From the NCBI RefSeq assembly GCF_002234675.1, contig NC_019875.2, forward strand, positions 24,208,299 to 24,272,298: 64,000 nt of DNA, written 5' to 3'. Made by a program: the position numbers and the translations under genes. Origin of the DNA: Oryzias latipes (taxonomy: Eukaryota > Chordata > Actinopteri > Beloniformes > Adrianichthyidae). The notes beneath the pieces were generated by a model that was not told the origin of the DNA, made no database searches, and was given only the letters and a program-made list of their open reading frames with translations. Of the stretch, positions 22,701 through 33,682 are shown piece after piece; positions within the stretch are counted from its first letter, which is position 1, and the number at the start of each line of letters is the position of its first letter.

Positions 22701-25700
22701 CTACTTTGCTTTGTCCACTTGGGGCCTGTGATGGCTGTGTGCATGCCTGTCAAAAAACAGAGTTGGGGTTTGTAAATTTTAGGACATCTCTGTGGGATTA
22801 AGCCACATTGCTGAATGGTTTACCTGGTGAGGTCTTCTACGTCTACCAGCATGGCATCCTGCTCCACATGCAGCTCATCCCTCATCAGCAGCAACTGCAC
22901 CAGCTCCTCATTTAGACCTGTGTTGAAGAGATGCTGATGTCACTTCCTCATCCAAAAAGGAAAAGCACAACTAGACGGTAAGAAAAAAAAAATGCATTGA
23001 AGAAGCTTCATTAATTAGTCAGCTTTCAGATCCAAGTTCTGTTTCCTCTAATTAGTGGGGGGGATGGAAGAAAAAACTGATGTCTGTCAGCAAAATCAGA
23101 GTCCAGTCCAGATTATGAGCATTTTTCTTTTGTTTTTGTCATAACTTACTCTGAATCTGGGAGTGGAAATCGTTTGTGATCACTTGGAGTTGTCCGAGGC
23201 TCATGTCTCTCATGTCCCCTCTCTTTAAATTCCTCTTCATCAAGCCCTCGCTGATGTGGGGCAGGTGGGGAAGCTGAAAGTAGATGTGTACAAGAAATGT
23301 ACATGAACTTTAAAAGGTTTCGCATTATCAGTCAGTGGCATTGCTGTGCACATTCGGGTTTGCAAACACCCCCTAACCCTCAATCGAGGGACAAACACAA
23401 AACAATTTTCAACCAGTTTCAGGGGTTTTTTCCTAACACGTGAAAGCCAAATTAGTGACCTTCTGCTGAGGTTATGCAAGTCCCTTATGTCATCTTTGTT
23501 GTGTTTACTGTAACAGCAGCTTGCTTATTTTATTTTCACTTTGTGTTCCTTTACATTTGGATAATCAATTTTTAGTTGAACTAACCAGGTCTGCCACAGG
23601 CGAACGTCTGTGCAGCTGGATTTGCCTCTCCACCTCCACCTGCATTCGGGCCATGGGTCGGGCCAGAGCCAGCGCCACCCGGGCCTCCTCCTGTAGCCGT
23701 CTTTGCACTCGCCAAAACCCCCCACAGTCATCTAATGGATCGGAGTCCTCTTCTGCAGTGTCCCGGTCTGACAGCGATGAGCTCTGCTTGCTCTGTTCAA
23801 ATGCATCGGCCAGAGAGGTTCAGTCACGCAGTTCCCATGTCATGTGACCAAAAACCGCACACTGAGACTCTACAGGTGCGTACCACAGGTGACAGCGGTG
23901 TGTCCAGACTGGTCTCCGTCCTGCTGTCCTCGGCATCACTGTCCTTGTCGCTGCTGCTATCATTGACAACACACACCTGGAGGTTCACTCCACTCTGCCG
24001 CCTGCGAAGAAAAAAAAAACGGGTTTTAGTCATAAAGAAACTTAAAAGGTGAAAAGGGAATTTACTTATAACAAACATTGCATGTTTGACATACAGAAAC
24101 AATTTGAATGCCCAAAGCCACAGCAATGGCAACATGAGAGGACTTTAAGTTTCATTTCTGGGTTGGTGAGTGTGCTAAACACAGCAGCTCCATTGATAAA
24201 ACAGAACAGGAAGTGCAGTAGGTGCTGTGGATAAAAATCCTCTTTTTTTTCAAGTTTTAAAACATCAATGAAATTATTTTCATTGTCAGAAGTCTAGATA
24301 TTTGTTTAACTGTTGAGAGAGTGTGTGAACTGCAGTTTTAAAAAGCTCTAAAGAAGTAGCAACCAGTTTTTTTCTTACCAGCAAAATGTTGCAATTTCTC
24401 CAAAAATGGCACACAAAAGAATAGAGGTAAAATACCAAATTATCTTTGTGAATTTTACCTGGAAATTTAAGCTTTGATCCACTTGATTACACTTTTAAAA
24501 TTCGAATGCCAATGAATTGCCCATAAAATTTATCTTTCAAATGTCCTGGTTCATTCAAAATATTCACAAGTATTCAAATTGGACCGGGCGGTGCTGGAAT
24601 TTCCACCCACACTAAATGTCGCTGGATTCTCCTTCGCACAAGTTAAATAATGATTGGAACTGCTAGCTTACAGCAGGCATCACTTCCTCATTCATGCGCA
24701 GATAGAGAAGCACTTCCTCAAGCATAAGACAGTGCTCTGTGGGGGGGGAGTCCCACTGTTTGGAGTGGGTTCATGAGGCTAGATAGAAATGTCAAACAGC
24801 CAGAGGTTCATGCCGTCATGAAAGAGAAATCTGCAAAAGGTGCAAGGAAATAAATCATTGAATGGAAATATTTCCAGGCTGGGTGTGCAAAGAATTCTGT
24901 TGCAAAAAATAAATGTGATTTTGGAAACATGGGTAAGTGGGAAATGCCGGGTTAGGGTCTGTTTTTAGCAAACCAGCTTTATCACGTGTTTAGCCTATAT
25001 TTTATCATTTTTTTCTAGGACATCAAAATTTACTTAACTGCTTAAATTTGCCGCATTTTTAACTTTTTGTATTGTCATGTGAATAAGATGAACAAACATG
25101 CTCTAAAGCTGACAGAACAATCCTACAATATTAATATGTTTTACATATTAACATACACAAAAATAAAACAGAGCAGCTGATTAAATACATACAAAGTTCA
25201 CATTTAAATCAGATCAATTTAGTAACTCTCATTGTGCTGATGCGGTCAATAGAAGGATGGCTTTATGGCCATATTCACAATTCCTCATACTGACCAGCAT
25301 TTTGGGGTCTTTGTTTGAATTTTGATAAGCCTTTTTTAATACTAGTTTTCAAACAAGTCTGGTCATCTCTCAACTTCCAATTCAACATCCTTTTTCCAGA
25401 GTTTTCCCATTACAACTACAGCGGTTAAGCGGTTTTTTGGTCACAGTTCCTCTAACATCAATCTGAACTTCAGCAGTTTCTCCTTACCTTGTTTTTCCAT
25501 GCATCAGGCAGCTCGCCACGTGGCTGATCACCGATCAGTGAAACTTGCAGTTGAGGACAAAACAAGTGGCTGTGACCAAACATCCCACAATGTGGATATC
25601 TTTCCCAACAGCACTAGACGCATTCTAGGTTAACCACCGTCTCACATGAGGGATGTCTACTCTTCACATATTGAGTTCCTTTGTTCAGCTGTTGATTGTA

Positions 25701-28031
25701 ATTCTATGACAGGCTGGCTGTAAATTAAAAGAAAAAATTCCAGGCAGCTTTTTTATTTTTGTTTAGATAAATGACACACACACACACACACACTTTTTTA
25801 GCCAACAAATGGAAAATTCCAAAATATACGTGACAAATATACCTCCATGATCTGGATAATTCCGTTGAACGCAATAATTTCAACTTCACTAATGCATTGC
25901 ACAAAAAGTGCAAAGAGTTGGTCATCTTTTTTGCTCAATGTGGTTTTCAAATGAGGTAAATATATTTTTTATTATTTATTTATTACATGTATTACATGCG
26001 GAGCTATTATTCATGATAAATAGGATGAGAATTGTTGTATTGCTTTGACATTTTTATTTTAGTTCTTAATAAAATAGTTGTTACTCCTGTAGCTTCTGCA
26101 CTTGGTCATGGACCCTGCCTCTGGCTCGCCCCGCGCCCCCAACTTTATCTGGATGAAGCCCATTACCTATTGAACTCTATGACTTCATGCTCTTTATGAT
26201 TTCATGTTTATTATACAATTAGCTGTATGAAACCCAGTGAGACTATTGTTGTAATATTGGGCTAAATAAATAAAATTGAATTATGTTCATGTTATTGAGC
26301 CATGTACAACTAATCTGCAACATTTTAGGGGGATAAAGCAAAAAAAAAAAAACATCTGTAAAGGTTTCAATCTGACCTAACAAGGACAGTCTAAAATCCT
26401 TAACTAATTAAGGGGTTAGTTCCTTACTTTGATTCTCTCATTTTTTGTTTTTTTGGAAAGTGATCCAAAAATGAGCCAGAGCAATGCATTTGTGTTGTGT
26501 GTGTTCTATGACAATGTAGTATTCCATTTTTAGTTTTATTTTTTCTACTCCTAAGAAATTTTAGCAGTAACATTTTGAAACCAAATTGTTTTAACGTTAA
26601 TGCTAGAACAAATACATGACTTATAGATTTTGGCTGTTCTGTTTTTTTATAGCACTTTCCTTTTTTTCTGTTCTGTGAAGAAAAGGCTCAAAGACCCTGG
26701 TTGTCAGCGAGCAGAAAAAAAGAACATTAAAGAAAAAAAAAAAAAAAAAAGGTGGTGTTGGACTTCAAAAGGTACATTGATCAAACCCTGAAACATGCAC
26801 CACTAATGCACTGAACTGAAACGCACCGGGAGGACGGGCCGTTTTTGCTGCAGCTGGTGTAGATGACTGGCTCGTCGTCATAGAAACTGCCGAGTGCAAG
26901 TTTCTGCCTGATGGACTCTCTCTCATTCCTCTGTGCCTGACAAACAACAAAACAACACTTTACTAGTATAAAAAAAAAGACTAAATATGAAAGACATTTA
27001 TTCATCTTTTTCTTGCTACACAATCAGATTGAAACAGTGCATTTACTTGAAATACAGGCAATGGAAAACATTTAATCTGAATAACTTTCTGATAATCCAG
27101 TTTTAACATGAGATTTCAATTAAGCAACTTTTTTTAAACAAAATTTTTTTGACAACGTTTTAAATTTTACATGTGATCTTCACGGCGGCGTTCAAAGAAA
27201 TAAAACTAAAATCGCTGTTTTGTTGTGTTGTCTGCTCTGTTGGTTTTAAAACGCTGTGTCATTGTTGGTTTGACTACTTTCCCTCTTTGTGCTTAATAAA
27301 TCACAATTTTTCATTTGTTTTTTTTTCCCTTTTTGCCCAAACTTTCCTCCTTTCCTCCAGTTTTCAACATAATTGACTTTTTTTGAGAATTTGAGTATTT
27401 TTAAACATAAATTCTGCAAATGTGCAATTTATAATTTCTTCCACCACAAAAAAAAATTATCAGCATATTAGGATTGTGCTACATACACTCTGCTGTTTCC
27501 TGATGAATAACACCAAAATTATATATTTATCTAGTTGCTCTCTGTAGATAAACTGCTCCCACAAATAGACACGCATGCAGGAAATGCAAATGAGTGTCCT
27601 CTTTTTTTTTGGTGACGCATTATCTGATGTGGATGTGACGTAGGTACATTACTGAAAAAAATGGCCTTCAGTCACAGAGGAGCATTTATTCCACCTATTT
27701 TAGACAACCGGATATTCTGCTTACTCACAGACCATCCACCCACTCACCCACCCATACAAACAGATACAGCGACCACAAAAAAATAATATATCAAGATGTT
27801 TCCTCTGAAACAAACGTGTGGATGCATGTCACAAAACATTCTCACTAAGAGCATAGAAACAGACAGTAATCTTAAATGAAAACATCCCCTCCCTCCTCAC
27901 TCGCAAACTCATCCAGCATGGCTGACCCATCTCCACCACCCATGATGGATACCCATCCTGAGCACCTGCTAGACGCTTTCGAATCGAATGCCAGCACAAA
28001 CCTGGTAAATGCGTTTCTCCTGGTGCACCAT
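22701..28031 (-). CDS. schip1: Schwannomin-interacting protein 1, short isoform
   Basis: Exons 28031-28002, 26936-26827, 24001-23884, 23792-23586, 23273-23150, 22917-22824 and 22746-22701 join to 243 codons (242 residues) with matching phases. Exon 1 encodes only [10 protein letters not shown], the start of the known short SCHIP1 form. [18 protein letters not shown] follows, then an acidic Ser-rich region with [14 protein letters not shown]. The C-terminal coiled coil holds [43 protein letters not shown] and [20 protein letters not shown]1 binds merlin/NF2 and ankyrin and acts at nodes, the axon initial segment and in Hippo signalling. The final residues [14 protein letters not shown] diverge from the mammalian end. 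Long IQCJ-SCHIP1 exons are not recognised, but see 29692-29904. Confidence 0.93.
26097..26283 (+). repeat. Diverged L2-tail-like element (short copy)
   Basis: It shares with 38755-39192 the start 'cctgcctctggctcg', the block 'tggatgaagcccat' and 'tgaaacccagtgagactat'. The end is 'gggctaaataaataaaattg', a tail shared by fish LINE-derived elements. The middle is deleted relative to the other copy. Confidence 0.5.
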
Positions 28032-28427
28032 CCTTTCAGCGCATCGCACTAAAACAGCCGTCCTGCCTTCCTCTACGCTGCAGTGAAGCTAGACCCAGGA
28101 GACCCTCTCATATACTGCAGGTCCATGCAGGAGAGATGAGCGAGGATGGGAGGAGGAGCGAGTGTGGAGGAGAGAAAACGCATCGAGAGAGGAGGCAGTG
28201 GGAGGGGAGAGGGTGATGTGGAAGAGGCAGAGGAAAGAGTGGGAAGAGAGAGAAGCAGAGGAGGAGAGAGAAATGGAGAAGACACACAGAGATGCTCAGT
28301 GCTGCAAGTGCTTTCCTGATCTGATATCTGTTCCACCATCTTTGCCACTTTTCCTATCTACACATTTCTTTTAAAATGTAATAATGTGACTAAATAAAAA
28401 AACAGCATTCATAAATATCAACCAAAG

Positions 28428-28979
28428 TTAAAATCCCACTCCAATCACCTTTTGATCCACAGTAAAAGCACCCCCAGTGTTCTTTGAATTATGATTATGC
28501 AGTTTTTAGTCAAAAAACCTTGGACATTTTCAAGGACAAAGTTTCTGCAGAGCAGCTGTATGGTGTTGGGCAGCAAGCTTTCCTTCATTTCCTATCATCC
28601 CTTTGATTACACTTTCTCCCACTAGGTTCCAGACCCTCATACCACCAACCTAATATTACTGATGCAACAAAAAGCAATATCAAAGCTATCAAACAGTACA
28701 GTTTTGGGCCAGCTTGGATGAAGAAAATAAGGTGTTCGTGGATCTATTTGTAGGCTGATGCAATAGAATGGAGCACGGCAGGAAGCTATGGGGCCCGCCA
28801 ACTGTTGATTTTTTCAAAAAACAACCTTTTTTAAACTGCATTTTTTGGTCTGTTTCTTATTCATAAAGATTTGAATATACATTACTCAGAAATGTAGTGT
28901 TAATCTTAATTTTCTTTTTAAATAATCATTAGAAAAATGACAAGATCCTGTCAAAAATACTATTTTTATTGGAGTGTTT
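28428..28979. mobile_element. TTAA miniature transposon, family 'CCCACTCC', copy 2
   Basis: Starts TTAAAATCCCACTCCAATC and ends near ttggagtg. It contains 'caaacagtacagttttgggc' and 'ataaggtgttcgtggatcta', matching copy 1 with many substitutions and a shortened body. It lies immediately upstream of schip1's short first exon. Confidence 0.65.
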
Positions 28980-29691
28980 TTTTCACATAGATTTACAGAA
29001 GGACAAAAAAAATAAAAAAATAATAAAAAAACAGTGTACCAAACAGACTTTTGGGACAAAACGAAACCCTGTCAGGCCAAACTGACACTGTAAAGACTTC
29101 TCAGATAAATTTCAGCCGCTTTAAGCAATCTGGGCCTGTCTTCTGTCTATCCACCATTTCTGTAAAAAAATAAAACAATCCTTAATTGCATATTTTCTGC
29201 CTCCTCTTCCGAAGAAAAGTCCTGCAGCCGCCATTCCGCATCACAGATTCAAGGGCTGTGAGCAGAATAGACCAAAAACAACAGTGCGTGTATACCCACA
29301 CAATTCAGAAACACAGCAATTTTCAAACAGCTCTCACAAAGCTGTCCCACAGTCAAGCAGGGGGCTGAATAACAAAATAAACACTTTACTCTGTTGTCAT
29401 TCTATTCCTTTAAAATTCAAGTAAAACATTAAAAAATATATATTATAAAAGGAACCTGAACGCACAAATTTTTCTGCAGGTCAAATCTAAAACAATTCTA
29501 CTCATTTTATATTAGCCTAAAGTAGCAAGATCAACAACTATTGGGACAAAAAGCATTAACAGTTAATGGGTTACATGCATTACTTAGAGACTTATCGGAA
29601 GCTTTTCTCATTTTCTATTTTTTGCATCTCCAAAATTACTGGACAAAATCTGCTTCATTTAAAAAGGGTCAAATGTGAAAGATTTACTTAC

Positions 29692-29904
29692 AGAAATGCT
29701 GGAAAGCCTGGTCCGTGCTGCATTGTAACAATCCTCAGCCTGTGCTGCAAAAATATCCTGCAGTTCTTCGGCCCAACTGCGACTGTTCACCATGCATCTC
29801 CTTAATCCTTTCTGGTGCCGAGTGTCACTGCTGCCATCACAGCTGTACCAACAGTGGTCCATTGTGTTCTCACTAGACAGGGCTTTCTTCTGTGTCCACA
29901 TCAT
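29692..29904 (-). CDS. Candidate additional 5' exon, phase-compatible with schip1
   Basis: The minus-strand frame, from ATG at 29904 if counted, runs 71 codons to a good donor (TTTCT|GTAAGT) at 29692/29691. Residues include MDHCWYSCDGSSDTRHQ and WAEELQDIFAAQAEDCYNA, ending AARTRLSSIS. The exon ends in phase 0, exactly what the schip1 exon starting at 26936 (AQRNERES) requires. The human long form reads QARTNSTS before AQKNERES, a weak likeness to AARTRLSSIS. Possible acceptors ttccag lie just upstream at about 29933 and 29964. I do not recognise the rest. It could be a diverged long-isoform exon, another gene's exon, or chance. Confidence 0.4.
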
Positions 29905-30688
29905 AATCCTCCATCGTGACAAACTGGAATGGTTGAATACATTTTAGGGTCATGTAGTCTGGAATGAAATAGCAAAATAAAAATTCTAATTGATTTTTAG
30001 TCTTGGGGCACATTTTAGGGAGTAACTATAGAAATTACATGTACCCCATACTTTGCTTTCATCTGGTGCAAAAAGATAAAATCTATATTCTATGCACCAT
30101 TAATTGTGAAAAAAATATTCAGAGCATTTGCAAAAGACTTACCGTTCTTGAGCTTTAGATGCTGGAAAAATGAAACCTTAAAATTGTTCTGTAATTTTAA
30201 TAAGTCATGGCTAATGCATGGTTGGTAAATGGAAAAAGATTCTGACCTGCATCTCCAGCTCTAGATAATACACGACTGAATAGTCACGTGTGACTTCGTG
30301 TCAGTGATGTGTGTAATTCTAACCATGCAGCATCAGAGGTTGCCTGAAGGAAATCGGACTGAGGAAAATCTACAGGAAGAGACAGAATGGGGTGTACAGC
30401 GTGTACATACTGAATTCTTTCCAGAACTGTAGAGGCAAGGCTTAACGCAAACATTTTTACTAAAAAAAAAGTTACAAACCAGTCATGACCATAATTCAGA
30501 AAGGTGTCACCTGTCATTTCATCTGCAGCCTAATCCCTCAATCTCACCAGGTTTACTGAATTTATTAAATATAAAAGTAGCAACCACCCCCAGCCACCCC
30601 ATCCAGAAATGAAACAACTCAAATCTCAGTTACAAGGTTAAGGAAGTTTATTTACAGTCTGTAGGAAGATGCAGCTCCCCTAGTTTGG

Positions 30689-32192
30689 TTAGTTTTTAAA
30701 CCAAGGAAGCTGATCCCAGATTACATTTGACTTTCGATTGACTCTACTGTAAACAGGTTTCTGGTCACCTAGGTCTTTATTTTTAAAAGACAGGCTTGAA
30801 AGAGGGAGGTTTAAGATTTGCCCAACCGAGTTATCGGAGTCCAGACAACTCCCATCAAACCAGCTTCTACGACAAGGTTTAGGCTTTAGTAGTGGAATGT
30901 TGGAAATTGCATTATTGAGAGGATGAATTTGTGGCTGAAACCCTAGTGCTTTATGCAAGTAATTTTGAAAAATTGCTTGCTGTGCCCGATTCCTTAGTTG
31001 ATGCCAGTCTCCTGGCCTGGGACGGACATAACGATCTATAGTATTTTGAGGGATAGTATTCTGGTCACGAACAGTGTTAAGGTTAAGTACCCTGCGCCAG
31101 ACATCAGGATTTAACAGTGGGCTTGTCGTTGTGGGTGGTGCTGTAGTAGTTGTAAGTGGCTGCATAACGAAACAAGGCACATAGGGCATGTAGGGCTGAT
31201 AATAGTATCCTTTATAAGGACTATGCGGATAGGGATTCTTGAAGAATCGTTTGGTCCGACGGAGAGGCCATTGTTTGGGAGGCGAAGTGGCTTCTAGGAA
31301 CTGCTGTACTGGCTCTGGTGAAGTGGATGGAACTGTAGAGTCAGGGCTTGGCAACACCGCACAGGCAAGCTTTATGGCCGTCTTTCGCCAGCTTAAAAAC
31401 ACCACAATGCTCCCATTCTGAAAATTAGAACATGCATTTAGAGTGGTTATCAAAATGTGAGCTAGTTTTGCTTCTGCCACTCTATATCCACACAAGAGGT
31501 CGTTTAAAAACATACCTCTTGTTTGACATTGCAGCCTTCATAGTCAACAATCAAAGTAAGGCTTGTGCTGTTCCCTTCTACTAAAAAGCCACACACCCGT
31601 GGCACTTTGCTTAGAGGTAAAGTGCAAGAGTCACCTACAAGAGAGAAACAAAGATACATGGACTTTCACATACAAGACAAATGACAATTTATGTGGGACT
31701 TTATTTCCTACCAAAGTAAAGCTCCAAGTCAGCAGAACCAGGTCCTTCAACTTCCAATTTCATTTCTGTACGGCCGCATTGGAGGGAGGTATTCAAGAGC
31801 CTCCATTCTGCTTCCTTAGTCAAGTAATCCATCCTTTCTGGAGGAGTGAAAAAAATAAACACATAATTACCGTTTATTGGCCTAAACTATGGCTGATAGT
31901 TCAGATTTTAGTAGAGAAAAGACATCTTACCAATAAGATCAGTTTTAACCAGTTCAGTTTCTCCAGCAGAACTGCAAAGCTTATCTAGTGGTTTCAGATC
32001 AAAAAAAATACTTCCTCTTGTCACCTCCACAGCTGAAGACTCCTTAGAATCACCAAGCTGAGCTACTTTAGCTGATCCACGCAAGCTTAAACACAAAGCA
32101 CTAATGGCTAAAAAAGACACAAGCAAAGCACCTGCAAGAGTTTGCCATTTCTTGCATCTCCTCCCCCCTCCTGTTCCTTCTCCTGCTGCCAT
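30689..32192 (-). CDS. ZPN-A: secreted protein with ZP-N-like four-cysteine module (unrecognised family)
   Basis: Exons 32192-31931, 31837-31712, 31634-31516 and 31417-30689 join to 412 codons (411 residues). The N-terminus is basic, then hydrophobic (LAGALLVSFLAISALCLSL), so a signal peptide or signal anchor. Exons 2 to 4 encode a module with NTSLQCGRTEMKLEVEGPG, LPLSKVPRVCGF, GNSTSLTLIVDYEGC and a fourth half in LSWRKTAIKLACAV. The cysteine order and 'Y-x-GC' strand resemble ZP-N domains (ZP proteins, PLAC1, OOSP). After it come RRTKRFF, a furin-type site, a Tyr/Pro-rich patch, a Thr-rich mucin-like TTTTAPPTTTSP, and a basic tail. It is paralogous to ZPN-B next door. Egg-coat or other extracellular matrix function is inferred only. 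Confidence 0.8.
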
Positions 32193-32259
32193 TTTAAAAC
32201 TAGAAACTTGATAAACGAAAACTTCATTTGATCATTTAAGGCTTCATATGTTGAAGCAA

Positions 32260-32265
32260 CAGGTG
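32260..32265 (-). promoter_or_regulatory. CACCTG E-box upstream of ZPN-A
   Basis: CACCTG on the minus strand, about 70 bases before the ZPN-A ATG. The same hexamer lies upstream of zp3 and ZPN-B. A six-base motif is weak alone. Confidence 0.25.
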
Positions 32266-33682
32266 AGTCAAATGAAAGAGGAACCAATTAGATGTGACTA
32301 CTCCACTCTAACATCTGTGGTAATCATGGTAACACAGCTGTACTCATTAAGGATCAAAATGTCTCTTGTTCCAGTTCCATCTACATACTTTAAGTCATGA
32401 CAAACTTGATGTTCACATCATTTCCTGGCAGTTTTCCCATTGGTTTAAACATCCATAGCTATTACTAATATCTAGAGCAAGGATGTTAGCAAGTTTCAGA
32501 TGTTTTGATTGATTCACTGGGATAAATTCAAAAAAGGAAACTGCTCGAGAAACCAGGAAATGACAGGATTTCAACTCATTTTGAGAAATCCATGCAACAG
32601 AAAACTCTATCAAACTTAAATTTAGGAAAGTATTTTTCTAGTTTTTTTCTAAATGGCAGACTTTCCAATGTTATTTAAATGTTTTCTAACCTGTTGCAGT
32701 GACTGCCTTGACTGCAGCTATGGACATGCAAGTCAGTCATTCAAGTCTTAGAACAATTCCTAGTGCTTGCAATGCTGATTAGATCTGCTTTCTGTTGTTT
32801 TCCACAAAAATGGCTCTAAAACTGACATATGCACTTAAGATTAAGTACTTTATTTTGAAATCCATTGTTGCAAGAACTTTTCCTCCCTACAGTTAAATTC
32901 AAAGTGTTGACATGTTCATTAAGAATTAAAGTCAATCCCCACTGGATCTAGACTACAAGAATACTTCAGGTATAATGCCGTACAATAATAGACACGTCAA
33001 AGGGCATTATTCCGCTTATACTATGGTGACTTACAAAAAAAAGTCTATTCAATAATTTTTAAGACTTTAATCTTTTTTTTTTTTACATTTTCAAAAAATG
33101 TGGACCATTTGATACAGGGTGAAACACAGTCATGGTTACAGCCTCAACTGCAGTGGCAAAGGAAAGCAATATGCTGATTTTTACAATTTAAAAAAAAAAA
33201 AAAAAAAAAAGTTCAGAGGGAAATTTCACCTCTTACCACTTGCTTTTGTCCAAAACTATAAAACCACTTGTCTTTTCTGACTTGCTGTTTTAATAAAATG
33301 TGGATCATATGACAACCTTTTTTAATTGTTGTAAAAAAATGTTGATTGGAACAATTGCCATTTAGGCCATGTGACCGGAAGCTTTTTCAGTGTGTAATCA
33401 CTTTAATCCCAAACTTGCAGCCAATCAGAATAGTTTCACACAGATCATGGTATAACCCTAGTTAAATAGATGGGAGCAAGGTTAAATAATTGTATCAAGC
33501 CAAACTTGTTTTTATCAAGTACTCACTTTCGGAGAACTAAGCAGTTATTAGGTGTTAAATACTTTAATGGCACAACATATTCATTTAAGAATATACAAGA
33601 GACATGCCAGTCAGGCTTGTACAAGCCTCCCCACAACAGAAGACAAGTTGTTATTCAAAACATTTATTGCAGTCCTTTCAGA
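32266..33682. other. Spacer between ZPN-A and ZPN-B
   Basis: AT-rich, with an A-run near 33190. No gene or recognisable transposon was seen. It must contain the ZPN-B 3' end and ZPN-A promoter. Confidence 0.5.

Noticed and set aside
28073-28348. 91-codon Ser/Pro/Leu-rich minus-strand frame upstream of schip1's short first exon
   Set aside because: Low-complexity pyrimidine tract read as protein. It is more likely promoter or 5' UTR sequence.
30284-30517. 77-codon minus-strand frame downstream of ZPN-A
   Set aside because: No matching splice sites in phase and no family resemblance.
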